Of a DNA stretch of 64,000 bases, positions 27,169 through 35,664 are shown one piece after another; positions within the stretch are counted from its first letter, which is position 1; each line of letters begins with the position of its first letter. The notes under the pieces are model-generated. The model was not told the DNA's origin, ran no database searches, and saw only the letters and a list, made by a program, of their open reading frames with translations. Origin of the DNA: G963667975 sp963677395 (GTDB lineage: Bacteria > Bacteroidota > Bacteroidia > Bacteroidales > G963667975). Made by a program: the position numbers and the translations under genes. The stretch lies in assembly GCA_963677395.2 (NCBI GenBank), contig OY781965.2, positions 310,001 to 374,000 on the forward strand, in the 5' to 3' direction.

Positions 27169-27570
27169 ATGAGCTTTTTTGGATTTATAATTATCGGTTC
27201 TTTCGTCTTTCTGATAGTAATATTACTGCTGGCAAAACTTCTGTTGTACATCAAAGCAAAACGAACATTCTCTCGTCCTGTGAAAATTCTAATCAACGAT
27301 AAAAAGGAAATTAAAGTAACTGCCGGCTCCAGTCTGCTTTTAACTTTGGCAAACGAGGATATCTTTCTTCCTTCTGTTTGTGGTGGTGGAGGCACCTGTA
27401 CTATGTGTAAATGTCAGGTAATTGATGGAGGAGGCGCAATTAGCTCTGTTGAAAACGAATATTTCACCTACAAACAACAACTTAATCATTGGCGTTTAGG
27501 TTGCCAGGTAAAGGTTCGCAAAAACATGAAAATATATATTCCTGAAGAATCTTTCCGAATCAAGAAATGA
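27169..27570 (+). CDS. Membrane-anchored 2Fe-2S ferredoxin, NqrF N-terminal half only
   Basis: 133 residues from ATG 27169 (an upstream TTG at 27118 is less likely). One N-terminal membrane helix (about residues 4-30) precedes a plant-type ferredoxin domain with cluster cysteines C-G-G-G-G-T-C-T-M-C and a fourth Cys in L-G-C-Q-V. The helix, the order and the end I-P-E-E-S-F closely match the first ~130 residues of NqrF, the NADH-oxidising subunit of the sodium-pumping NADH:quinone reductase. The FAD/NADH domains (about 270 more residues) are absent, and no trace follows the stop. It may be a real stand-alone electron carrier or a remnant. The other nqr genes are not in the window. Confidence 0.7.
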   Translation: MSFFGFIIIGSFVFLIVILLLAKLLLYIKAKRTFSRPVKILINDKKEIKVTAGSSLLLTLANEDIFLPSVCGGGGTCTMCKCQVIDGGGAISSVENEYFTYKQQLNHWRLGCQVKVRKNMKIYIPEESFRIKK

Positions 27571-27778
27571 GTCTGCAAAATGATTTCAAACCGCGATGTA
27601 GCCTCATGTTAACGAATAGTTTGTGTTGAAATTTTCAGAAGAATGACTTCTAGCTTTAATTTCGGAAGGCAACCCGAAAACATAAATAATGCCGAAAAAC
27701 AGGCATTCAAAATCTATCTATTCCTTTCCTGTTTTCAAATTCTAAAAAACTCTCGCTTCCCAATCGCCCGAAAATCTG

Positions 27779-27786
27779 TAATTTTG
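27779..27786 (+). promoter_or_regulatory. -7 promoter box for pheT
   Basis: TAatTTTG, 24 bases before the pheT ATG, is a perfect match to TAnnTTTG. The -33 region is not conserved. Confidence 0.6.
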
Positions 27787-27810
27787 CATACTTGAGTAAT
27801 TTTTCTACAA

Positions 27811-30273
27811 ATGAAGATATCCTACAAATGGCTGAAAGAGTATGTTAATATCAACCTTTCACCCGAAGAAATAGACCAACTTTTAACTGATACCGGGCTC
27901 GAAGTGGAGGGATGGGAAAGCGTTGAAAGCATTCGCGGAGGCCTCAAAGGCGTTGTAATTGGCGAAGTTTTAACCTGTGTAAAGCATCCGGATGCTGACC
28001 GTTTATCCATCACTACCGTTAATATTGGACAAACCGAACCTCTGCATATTGTTTGTGGTGCTCCCAATGTAGCTGCCGGGCAAAAGGTTGCTGTTGCAAC
28101 TATTGGTACAACTCTTTACAGTGGCGAAGAATCATTTGTAATCAAGAAATCTAAAATCAGAGGAGAACTTTCCGAAGGGATGATTTGTGCCGAAGATGAA
28201 CTCGGATTAGGTGAATCTCATGCCGGCATCATGGTTCTCAATTCTGACGCGGTAATTGGAATTCCCGCCAGCGAATATTTCGGAATTGAAAACGATATCG
28301 TGTTCGAAATAGGACTTACGCCCAACCGTTCCGATGCAACTTCGCACATTGGTGTTGCCCGTGATATTGTGGCTGCACTGAATCTCAGAAATGAATATAA
28401 AGGTCTGAAACTGAATTATCCATCCGTTGATTTATTCAAAACAGAAAATCAAAATCTTACAATTCCGGTAGAAGTGGAAGATGTGAAAGCATGTCCGCGT
28501 TATTCCGGTATTACCATTAGTGGAATTAAAGTTACGGACTCTCCCGACTGGTTGCAAAACCGCCTGAAAGCGATTGGACTTCGTCCCATCAACAATGTGG
28601 TTGATATTACTAATTTTGTGTTGATGGAAATCGGGCAACCTCTCCATGCTTTTGATGCCAAGCAGATTAAAGGAGGTAAAGTAGTGGTGAAAAAACTTGC
28701 CGAAAATACTCCTTTCATCACACTTGATGGAGCTGAACGTAAGCTTATTGCCAATGATCTGATGATTTGCAATGCAGAAGAAGGCATGTGTATTGCCGGG
28801 GTTTTTGGAGGCGCAAAATCGGGAGTAACGAACGAAACAACCAACATCTTCATCGAGAGTGCTTGTTTTGATCCGGTTCACATCCGTAAAACATCCAAGC
28901 ACCACGGGCTAAAAACAGATGCTTCGTTCCGCTACGAACGCGGTACCGATCCAAACATTACATTATACGCTCTCAAACGGGCAGCTTTGTTGATCAAAGA
29001 AATTGCCGGAGGAGAAATATCTTCCGAAATCGTTGATATCTACCCGATTCCTTTTCCCGAAAAAATCGTACAACTTTCGCTGGAAAGGATGAAAAATCTT
29101 ATCGGAAAAGAACTTCCGAAAGAAACGGTTTTATATATTCTGTCACTTCTCGAAATAGATGTAAAGGCCGAAAAAGAAGGAATTCTTACCCTTTCTGTTC
29201 CTCATTACCGTACCGATGTTACCCGTGATGTAGATGTGATTGAAGATATCCTTCGTATTTATGGATACAATAATATAGAAATAAGTCCGGTACTCAAGGC
29301 ATCGATGAATAATTTTCCAAAGCCTGACCCGGAACAAATGCGCAATCTGATTTCTGACTATCTGGCTTCGAACGGATTTTTCGAAATCATGAACAACTCA
29401 CTTACAAAATCGGAATACACTCAAAAATTCAGCTATTTCAAAGCAGAAGAAAATGTTCCGATTGCCAATCCATTGAGTAAAGAATTGGATGTTATGCGTC
29501 AAACTCTACTTTTCGGAGCACTGGAAACCGTGATCTACAACATCAACCGCAAGGTAAACCGTCAGAAACTATTTGAATTCGGACGAATTTACCGTAAAAC
29601 AGGCGAAACGGATATTAGCCTTGACGTTACCCGCCGTTATCGGGAAGAGCATCATCTAGCCATGCTTATGACTGGAACTATCGAATCGGAAAACTGGTAC
29701 TCCAAAGAGCAAAAGCCAACATTCTTTCATCTGAAAGCCTATATTGAAAACCTCTTGAACCGAATTCGTTTTCCTTTCTCTCTGAACGATTTTAAGGAGA
29801 GTACTTCCGGATATTTTGTACAAGGTTTGCAATTGATGAGCGGCAATAAAGTGGTTGGCGAATTTGGAATTTTACATCCTTCGTTGCTTAAGGCATTTGA
29901 TATCAAACAAGACGTTTTGTATGCCGAACTAAACTGGGATTTGATTCTGAAAAAGCTCCCGAAAACAAATGTGTGTTACAAAGAAGTGAGTAAATATCCC
30001 GAAGTTCGTCGCGATTTAGCCCTGCTGCTGGATAAGGAAATAAGCTTTGCACAAATTTCACAGATAGCCTATCAAACAGAGAAAAAGCTACTGAAAAAAG
30101 TGAATCTCTTCGATGTATATGAAGGCGACAAGCTGGAAGCCGGTAAAAAATCGTATGCTGTAAGTTTTATTTTACAGGATGAAGAAAAAACCCTTACCGA
30201 CAACCAGATAGAAAAAATCATGGAAAAAATGGTAAAGAACTTCGAAACCCAACTGGGAGCAAAACTAAGATAG
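27811..30273 (+). CDS. pheT: Phenylalanyl-tRNA synthetase beta chain PheT
   Basis: 820 residues, full length. Domains in order: N-terminal segment (M-K-I-S-Y-K-W-L-K-E-Y), EMAP-type tRNA-binding domain (about 42-155, H-P-D-A-D-R-L and C-G-A-P-N-V), B3/B4 editing domain (about 215-400, with P-L-H-A-F-D and G-V-F-G-G), B5 domain (about 410-480), catalytic-like core, and the C-terminal FDX-ACB anticodon-binding domain (last ~95 residues, K-Y-P-E-V-R-R-D-L). It pairs with PheS, which is not encoded nearby, to charge tRNA-Phe. It has its own promoter and a very strong terminator. Confidence 0.97.
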   Translation: MKISYKWLKEYVNINLSPEEIDQLLTDTGLEVEGWESVESIRGGLKGVVIGEVLTCVKHPDADRLSITTVNIGQTEPLHIVCGAPNVAAGQKVAVATIGTTLYSGEESFVIKKSKIRGELSEGMICAEDELGLGESHAGIMVLNSDAVIGIPASEYFGIENDIVFEIGLTPNRSDATSHIGVARDIVAALNLRNEYKGLKLNYPSVDLFKTENQNLTIPVEVEDVKACPRYSGITISGIKVTDSPDWLQNRLKAIGLRPINNVVDITNFVLMEIGQPLHAFDAKQIKGGKVVVKKLAENTPFITLDGAERKLIANDLMICNAEEGMCIAGVFGGAKSGVTNETTNIFIESACFDPVHIRKTSKHHGLKTDASFRYERGTDPNITLYALKRAALLIKEIAGGEISSEIVDIYPIPFPEKIVQLSLERMKNLIGKELPKETVLYILSLLEIDVKAEKEGILTLSVPHYRTDVTRDVDVIEDILRIYGYNNIEISPVLKASMNNFPKPDPEQMRNLISDYLASNGFFEIMNNSLTKSEYTQKFSYFKAEENVPIANPLSKELDVMRQTLLFGALETVIYNINRKVNRQKLFEFGRIYRKTGETDISLDVTRRYREEHHLAMLMTGTIESENWYSKEQKPTFFHLKAYIENLLNRIRFPFSLNDFKESTSGYFVQGLQLMSGNKVVGEFGILHPSLLKAFDIKQDVLYAELNWDLILKKLPKTNVCYKEVSKYPEVRRDLALLLDKEISFAQISQIAYQTEKKLLKKVNLFDVYEGDKLEAGKKSYAVSFILQDEEKTLTDNQIEKIMEKMVKNFETQLGAKLR

Positions 30274-30290
30274 CCCGTTTATATAACTCT

Positions 30291-30340
30291 CTAAACAAGC
30301 GAAGGGGTGAGTCAAATGACTCACCCCTTCGCTTGTTTAG
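30291..30340. terminator. Bidirectional terminator between pheT and RNase G genes
   Basis: A perfect 24-bp inverted repeat (30291-30314 with 30317-30340) with a 2-base centre, between convergent genes. Confidence 0.88.
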
Positions 30341-30363
30341 ATTTACCGAAAATTAAATCCTTG

Positions 30364-31917
30364 TCAGATTTTTATTTCGTCGTTATTCTTATTATAAAAA
30401 TGATATTCAAGAAAATGGAAAGAAGCAACCGCTTTCAGTTTAATCCATACTCTGAACTTAAACATCCATTTCCAGCGAATGGAAAACAGACCTCCACGAG
30501 TAAGATATGAATAGATATATGGATTGGTTGAAAGTGTTAGCTTTGTTTCATTTTGCTCATGAACCAGATATTTCAGGTTGTTCTCAATTTCGTCAACAAA
30601 AAGCATACTGGGTTTTATTTTACCGGAGCCATCGCAAGCAGGGCACTTTTCGAGGATATCCACATCAAGCTGAGGACGTACTCTTTGACGTGTAATTTGT
30701 ACTAAGCCGAACTTACTTGGTGGCAAAATGGTGTGTTTTGTACCATCTTTTGCCATTTCTTCCTGTAATCGGGAAAAGAGACCCCGGCGATTTGCTGCTT
30801 CGTGCATATCAATGAAATCAATGACGATAATTCCACCCATATCTCTCAAACGGAGCTGACGCGCAATTTCAGATGCTGCTTCCAAATTAACTTCCATAGC
30901 ATTCTGTTCCTGCGATTTATCCGTATTTAAACGATGACCGCTGTTAACATCGATCACGTGCATGGCTTCCGTGTGTTCAATTACCAGATAAACACCACTC
31001 TTAATCGTAACAATTTTTCCAAAAGAGCCTTTAATCTGCTTTTCAATAGCGTATTGCTCAAAAATTGGAATCTTTCCCTTGTATAATTTTACGATATCTG
31101 CTTTGTCAGGAGCAATTGTAGCAATGTAGTTTTTTATTTCTTCATAGAGACCCTGATCATTCAGAACTACACTGTTAAAATCTTTATTGAGCAAATCACG
31201 GAGTAAAACTGAGGTTTTATCGAGTTCGCTCACAATTTTCTGAGGAGCTTTTCCATCTTTAAGACGAATTAAAGCTGTTTCCCATTTACCAATAAGATTT
31301 CTCAAATCGGCATCAAGTTCAGCCACATTTTTGCCTTCGGCAACAGTGCGGATGATGATCCCGTAATTTTTTGGACGAATGCTCATAATCAGTCTTTTCA
31401 GACGATTACGTTCTTCGCTGCTTTTAATTTTTTGCGAAATAGAAACTCTGTTCGAGAAAGGAACTAACACAATATATCTTCCTGCAAATGAAATTTCGGA
31501 GGATACACGCGGACCTTTTGAAGAGATCGGCTCTTTCGCAATTTGAATAACGACCTGTTGGTTTATTTTCAGTACATTAGAGATCTTTCCTGTTTTTTCG
31601 ATGTCAGGTTCCGTTTCCAGGTTATCCATTCGCAAATGTTCTGCGGCACCCGAAGTAACCTGCTTCACAAACTTATTTAATGTATTTACCTGAGGACCCA
31701 AATCCAGATAGTGCAGAAATGCGTCCTTTTCGTAACCAACATCAACAAAAACAGCATTAAGGCCGGGCATAACTTTTTTAACCCTTCCTAAAAAGACATC
31801 GCCAACAGAGTGGCTGTTATTGCTTTTTTCTTTATGAAGTTCAACCAGAAGCTTGTCTTCCATAAGAGCAATAACAACTTCGTTGGGACGCGAATCAATT
31901 ATAAGTTCTTTATTCAC
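30364..31917 (-). CDS. rng: Ribonuclease E/G family protein (RNase G)
   Basis: 517 residues, the size of RNase G rather than RNase E. An S1 RNA-binding domain lies at about 38-135 (V-G-D-V-F-L-G-R-V, V-D-V-G-Y-E-K-D-A-F-L-H). The catalytic Mg2+ ligands are in I-D-V-N-S-G and V-I-D-F-I-D-M, and the zinc-link cysteines in C-P-A-C-D-G-S-G near residue 430. It cleaves single-stranded RNA in rRNA and mRNA maturation. Upstream on the same strand lie the COX24-type ribosomal protein and HU, an arrangement I associate with Bacteroidota. The 5' gap holds a long inverted repeat. Confidence 0.93.
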   Translation of the reverse strand: MNKELIIDSRPNEVVIALMEDKLLVELHKEKSNNSHSVGDVFLGRVKKVMPGLNAVFVDVGYEKDAFLHYLDLGPQVNTLNKFVKQVTSGAAEHLRMDNLETEPDIEKTGKISNVLKINQQVVIQIAKEPISSKGPRVSSEISFAGRYIVLVPFSNRVSISQKIKSSEERNRLKRLIMSIRPKNYGIIIRTVAEGKNVAELDADLRNLIGKWETALIRLKDGKAPQKIVSELDKTSVLLRDLLNKDFNSVVLNDQGLYEEIKNYIATIAPDKADIVKLYKGKIPIFEQYAIEKQIKGSFGKIVTIKSGVYLVIEHTEAMHVIDVNSGHRLNTDKSQEQNAMEVNLEAASEIARQLRLRDMGGIIVIDFIDMHEAANRRGLFSRLQEEMAKDGTKHTILPPSKFGLVQITRQRVRPQLDVDILEKCPACDGSGKIKPSMLFVDEIENNLKYLVHEQNETKLTLSTNPYIYSYLTRGGLFSIRWKWMFKFRVWIKLKAVASFHFLEYHFYNKNNDEIKI

Positions 31918-31998
31918 AACGAGTTGTTTTAGATTTACTGATTATCACCTGTTAGGTATTGGTGGAGATCAAGCCTATAATGCGTGAAAAATAGTAAA

Positions 31999-32092
31999 AG
32001 AGGCTGACTCATGAATAGACTTTTTTCAGCAAATAACATACGAACAAGTCATAGGTTATACATGCCAGAAAAAGAATAGAGAGACAGCCTCT
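31999..32092. repeat. Inverted repeat between RNase G and small ribosomal protein genes
   Basis: AGAGGCTGACTC (31999-32010) pairs with 32081-32092 with one mismatch, separated by 70 bases. It may terminate the upstream minus-strand transcript (HU and the small ribosomal protein) or be a small mobile-type palindrome; the arm resembles the outer arm at 13320 and the hairpin at 62505. Confidence 0.45.
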
Positions 32093-32106
32093 GGTAAATA
32101 ACTGAA

Positions 32107-32196
32107 TTATTTCTTTTTATGACGATTCTTGCGCAAACGTTTTTTGCGTTTGTGCGTTGACATTTTATGTCTCTTTCTTTTTTTACCGCAAGGCAT
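32107..32196 (-). CDS. 29-residue basic ribosomal-type protein (COX24/AURKAIP1-like)
   Basis: A very short gene that a size filter would miss. It encodes 29 residues, about two thirds Lys, Arg or His: M-P-C-G-K-K-R-K-R-H-K-M, then S-T-H-K-R-K-K-R-L-R-K-N and R-H-K-K-K. This matches the small proteins annotated in Bacteroidota as COX24/AURKAIP1 domain proteins, related to mitochondrial mS38 and mycobacterial bS22, which sit on the small ribosomal subunit. The third residue is Cys where I recall Ser in relatives. It lies 25 bases after HU on the same strand, the usual position. Confidence 0.85.
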   Translation of the reverse strand: MPCGKKRKRHKMSTHKRKKRLRKNRHKKK

Positions 32197-32221
32197 AATG
32201 TGTAGTTTAAAATGTAATTAA

Positions 32222-32506
32222 TTATTTCACTTGACTTTTAACGTCAATAACGAAAGTTTTAGCAGGTTTGAATGCTGGGATGTTGTGAGCAGGAATAATG
32301 ATAGTAGTATTTTTTGAAATATTTCTACCAGTTTTTTCAGCTCTTTTTTTAACGATAAAGCTACCAAAGCCTCTGAGATAAACATTGTCACCTTTGCTTA
32401 AAGATTCTTTGATAACATCCATGAAAGCTTCAACGGTTGCTTGGATCGATACTTTTTCGATTCCGGTTTTGTTAGCAATTTCTGCTACGATTTCTGCTTT
32501 TGTCAT
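32222..32506 (-). CDS. HU family DNA-binding protein
   Basis: 94 residues of the HU/IHF fold: N-terminal helix pair (M-T-K-A-E-I-V-A-E-I-A, A-F-M-D-V-I-K-E-S-L-S-K-G), the G-F-G-S-F turn, and the beta-arm with R-N-I-S-K and I-I-P-A-H, ending with F-K-P-A-K. HU dimers bend and compact DNA. A minus-strand TAttTTTG lies at 32551-32558, 45 bases before the start, and the small ribosomal protein gene follows, so both may share a transcript. Confidence 0.95.
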   Translation of the reverse strand: MTKAEIVAEIANKTGIEKVSIQATVEAFMDVIKESLSKGDNVYLRGFGSFIVKKRAEKTGRNISKNTTIIIPAHNIPAFKPAKTFVIDVKSQVK

Positions 32507-32550
32507 ATCTCTGTATTATTTAAGTGTTTAATATCACTCGATTTGGGCTG

Positions 32551-32558
32551 CAAAAATA
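32551..32558 (-). promoter_or_regulatory. -7 box for HU
   Basis: Minus-strand TAttTTTG matches TAnnTTTG. A TTTG at 32576-32579 lies 17 bases upstream of it, slightly short of the usual spacing. Confidence 0.5.
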
Positions 32559-32634
32559 ATAAATTTTCACTTAACCAAAACATTTATAACGCATTTTTGT
32601 ACTCTAATTCATTCACTTTAAATTGTTTTTCCGG

Positions 32635-33696
32635 ATGAAGACCCTTTTTACCGATATTTTAACAGTATGGTACGACCAAAAAAAACGTGATTTACCTTGG
32701 CGAAATACCAAAAATCCCTACAAAATCTGGGTTTCTGAAATTATTCTTCAGCAAACACGCATTCAACAGGGACTTTCATATTATCAACGCTTTATCGAAG
32801 AATTTATTTCAATTTATGAGCTCGCAAAGGCTCCGGAAGAAAAAGTTTTAAAGCTTTGGCAAGGACTTGGCTATTATTCCAGAGCCCGGAATCTCCATTT
32901 TACAGCAAAAATTATTCAGGAAAAATTTAACGGGAACTTTCCTGATAAATATAGTGAAATTATCACGCTGAAAGGAATTGGAAGTTATACTGCCGCTGCA
33001 ATTGCTTCTATTTGTTTTGAAGAAGCTGTTCCGGTAATTGATGGCAATGTATTCAGATTTATCTCCAGATACCTCGGTTTAGAAGTTGCCTATGATGATC
33101 CCAAGGCAAAAAAAGAAATTTATGCTTTTCTTGAAAAGGAGATTGTACATGCAACACCTTCTGTTTTCAATCAGGCTTTGATGGAAATGGGGGCATTAGT
33201 TTGTACTCCTACAAATACTAAATGTGCAGAGTGCCCTTTCAAAGCCGCCTGCAAAGCATTCCATGAAAAAAAAGTCCTGGAAATTCCACGGTCAAAAAAA
33301 ACGGTAGAAATATTGCATCGTTATTTTACATATTTCATTTTCCGGTATCAGAGAAATGATGATTTTTGCACACTGATAAAACAACGAACAGAAAAAGATA
33401 TATGGAAAAACCTGTTTGAATTTCCTCTGCTGGAAACAAAAAGCAGCCCATCGCAATCAGAATTAAACGATTTTCTCCTGAAATTTACCTCTGATTATAA
33501 AGAACCCGTTGTTTTATCAAACCATGAAATCAAGCATCAGTTGAGTCACCAGCTTCTTCATGCTAATTTTACAATCATTACAATAAAGCCAAACTTTTTA
33601 AATGAGTATACCGAAATAGATTTTAATAAATTTAACACCTATGCCGTATCAGTGCTTATTAACAAGATATTAGCAAAATCAAATCTCTCAGGTTAG
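32635..33696 (+). CDS. mutY: A/G-specific adenine glycosylase MutY
   Basis: 353 residues from ATG 32635; the in-frame TTG at 32623 is less likely. HhH-GPD glycosylase domain: W-R-N-T-K-N-P-Y, the helix-hairpin-helix L-K-G-I-G-S-Y-T-A-A-A and catalytic Asp in V-I-D-G-N-V. The 4Fe-4S cluster Cys are C-T-P-T-N-T-K-C-A-E-C-P-F-K-A-A-C. A C-terminal NUDIX-like domain (about 230-353) recognises 8-oxoG. MutY removes adenine mispaired with 8-oxoguanine. It heads the mutY-ssb-gldE-gldD group, an order known from Flavobacterium. Confidence 0.95.
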   Translation: MKTLFTDILTVWYDQKKRDLPWRNTKNPYKIWVSEIILQQTRIQQGLSYYQRFIEEFISIYELAKAPEEKVLKLWQGLGYYSRARNLHFTAKIIQEKFNGNFPDKYSEIITLKGIGSYTAAAIASICFEEAVPVIDGNVFRFISRYLGLEVAYDDPKAKKEIYAFLEKEIVHATPSVFNQALMEMGALVCTPTNTKCAECPFKAACKAFHEKKVLEIPRSKKTVEILHRYFTYFIFRYQRNDDFCTLIKQRTEKDIWKNLFEFPLLETKSSPSQSELNDFLLKFTSDYKEPVVLSNHEIKHQLSHQLLHANFTIITIKPNFLNEYTEIDFNKFNTYAVSVLINKILAKSNLSG

Positions 33697-33716
33697 AGAA
33701 AATAATATTAAAAAAA

Positions 33717-33748
33717 TTTGGTTTCTCTGTTTTTATACCTTATATTTG
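33717..33748 (+). promoter_or_regulatory. Promoter of ssb
   Basis: TTTG at 33717-33720, a 20-base spacer and TAtaTTTG at 33741-33748: a full Bacteroidota promoter, 44 bases before the ssb ATG. Confidence 0.8.
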
Positions 33749-33792
33749 AAGAATTAAAAATAAACTTTTTAAAAACATAAAAACGAAGAATT

Positions 33793-34224
33793 ATGGCAGG
33801 AGTAAACAAAGTAATTTTGGTAGGTCATCTGGGAAAAGATCCAGAAATCATGACCTTTGACAATGGTGTAAAAAAAGCATCCTTTTCACTTGCGACCACC
33901 GAAAGCTACAAAAACAAAGAAGGTCAGCGTGTTGACCAAACTGAGTGGCACAACATTGTTCTTTGGAGAGGATTGGCAGAAATTGCAGAAACCTATTTGA
34001 AGAAAGGTTCTTTAATTTATCTGGAAGGTAGAATCAGAACACGTCAATGGGAAGATCAAACCGGAAATAAACGTTATTCTACAGACATTGAAGGCCTTGA
34101 TTTTAAAATGCTTTCATCAAAACCTAAGGATGAACAAGCCGGAGGTTATGCACCTCAATCAACTTCAAATGCTGTAAGCGAACCGGCTCCTATTCCGGAA
34201 CCAGAAGATGATTTACCATTCTAA
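33793..34224 (+). CDS. ssb: Single-stranded DNA-binding protein SSB
   Basis: 143 residues: an OB-fold (residues 1-112; N-K-V-I-L-V-G-H-L-G-K-D-P-E, W-H-N-I-V-L-W, Y-L-K-K-G-S) followed by a short flexible linker and the acidic tail ending D-D-L-P-F, which recruits replication and repair partners. It has its own full promoter, with mutY upstream and gldE downstream. Confidence 0.97.
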   Translation: MAGVNKVILVGHLGKDPEIMTFDNGVKKASFSLATTESYKNKEGQRVDQTEWHNIVLWRGLAEIAETYLKKGSLIYLEGRIRTRQWEDQTGNKRYSTDIEGLDFKMLSSKPKDEQAGGYAPQSTSNAVSEPAPIPEPEDDLPF

Positions 34225-34241
34225 GTATCGATTGATTTTTT

Positions 34242-34249
34242 TATCTTTG
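34242..34249 (+). promoter_or_regulatory. -7 promoter box for gldE
   Basis: TAtcTTTG 41 bases before the gldE ATG suggests that gldE-gldD can be transcribed apart from ssb. Confidence 0.55.
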
Positions 34250-34290
34250 CTTGCACAATCTAAGACATTGATAAAAACATTTAATCGAAC

Positions 34291-35664
34291 ATGAGCAATT
34301 TGTTCGTAATACCTTTTATTCACCAGCAATTGTCGATACTGACAATTGCTGGTATTTTTCAGAAAAATTTGAGTCCTCAACTGATTCCAATAGCAGTTAT
34401 TATTCTTTTACTGCTAATTGTATCAGCCATAGCATCCGGTTCCGAAATTGCATTTTTTTCATTGACTCCAGGCGAACTAAACAAAATCCGGAATCAGAAG
34501 GATCAAAGAAGTCTATTAATTCTCCGATTACTTGAGAAACCCAAACGCCTGTTAGCAACCATTCTGATTGCTAATAATTTTGTGAATGTTGGCATCGTAA
34601 TTTTATCAACCTATTTAACAGTTAATATTTTTAATCTTCAGGAATTTCCTCTCTTATCTTTTGTTATTCAGGTTGTTCTTATAACATCTATTATCCTCTT
34701 GTTTGGCGAAATTATGCCCAAAATCTATTCCGGACATAGCCCTACGAAAATAGTATCCACTTTTTCTCCATTTATCGCGTTGTTAATCAAGTTTTTTTAT
34801 CCGTTTAATACGCTATTGGTAAAATCAACCCAAATAATAGACAGAAGAGCATCACGAAAAGGCATAAATCTCACAATCAGTGAATTATCTGATGTCATTG
34901 TTATTACTCAAACCGAAAACTCATCAGAAGAAGAGACAAATATTCTGAAAGGGATCGTTAAATTTGGCAACATAGAAGTTAAAGAGATCATGCGATCACG
35001 TCTGGACGTAATTGCACTCGAAAAAGAGACAGGATTTCCCGAATTGATGAATATGATACTAGAAGCAGGATATTCAAGAATGCCTGTTTATGAAGAGAGT
35101 TTTGATAAGGTTATCGGTATTTTATACATAAAAGATTTGCTTCCTCATTTCGATAAAGACGCTAACTTCAACTGGTTACAATTAATACGACCTGCGTTTT
35201 TTGTTCCGGAAACAAAAAAAATAGACGATCTGCTTCGCGAATTTCAGGCAAAAAAAATCCATCTGGCTGTTGTTGTTGATGAATATGGCGGAACATCCGG
35301 AATTGTAACACTGGAAGATATTCTTGAAGAAATTGTAGGGGATATATCGGATGAGTTTGATGTTGAAAGTGATGATAAACTTTATTCAAAAATCGATGAG
35401 AATACATACGTTTTTGAAGCAAAAATCTCATTAAACGACTTCTATAAAGTATTCAAAATTGAGCATCGTGAATTTGAAGAACTGAAAGGTGATTCAGACA
35501 CTTTGGCAGGATTAATTCTTGAAGTTTACGGACGAATCCCAAAAAAGAGCGATGTAATTACAATTCGTGGCTTTGAATTCAGAATAGAATCTGCAGATGA
35601 TCGAAGAATACGAAAGATAAAAGCACATTATACAGGTAATAACTCTGAAAACCAGAAAAAATGA
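34291..35664 (+). CDS. gldE: Gliding motility-associated protein GldE (CNNM/CorC-like)
   Basis: 457 residues. A CNNM/DUF21 transmembrane domain with three to four helices (about 30-200; A-I-A-S-G-S-E-I-A-F-F-S-L), two CBS domains (about 225-345; V-K-E-I-M-R-S-R-L-D-V and D-E-Y-G-G-T-S-G-I-V-T-L-E-D) and a CorC_HlyC domain (about 365-450). Linked to gldD, it is named GldE; in Flavobacterium johnsoniae it helps GldD in gliding and secretion. Relatives are ion-transport-type proteins. The last codon overlaps gldD by 4 bases (ATGA). A perfect 13-bp hairpin lies in codons 11-21, and an in-frame TTG at 34369 is a possible alternative start. Confidence 0.9.
   Translation: MSNLFVIPFIHQQLSILTIAGIFQKNLSPQLIPIAVIILLLLIVSAIASGSEIAFFSLTPGELNKIRNQKDQRSLLILRLLEKPKRLLATILIANNFVNVGIVILSTYLTVNIFNLQEFPLLSFVIQVVLITSIILLFGEIMPKIYSGHSPTKIVSTFSPFIALLIKFFYPFNTLLVKSTQIIDRRASRKGINLTISELSDVIVITQTENSSEEETNILKGIVKFGNIEVKEIMRSRLDVIALEKETGFPELMNMILEAGYSRMPVYEESFDKVIGILYIKDLLPHFDKDANFNWLQLIRPAFFVPETKKIDDLLREFQAKKIHLAVVVDEYGGTSGIVTLEDILEEIVGDISDEFDVESDDKLYSKIDENTYVFEAKISLNDFYKVFKIEHREFEELKGDSDTLAGLILEVYGRIPKKSDVITIRGFEFRIESADDRRIRKIKAHYTGNNSENQKK
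34322..34353 (+). terminator. Terminator-like hairpin inside the start of gldE
   Basis: A perfect 13-bp inverted repeat (34322-34334 with 34341-34353), six-base loop, followed by ATTTTTC. It has the form of an intrinsic terminator for ssb but lies within gldE codons. Confidence 0.45.

Noticed and set aside
30291..30340. 24-bp perfect palindrome as an attachment or recombination site
   Set aside because: Its position between two convergent genes explains it as a terminator; no mobile gene nearby.
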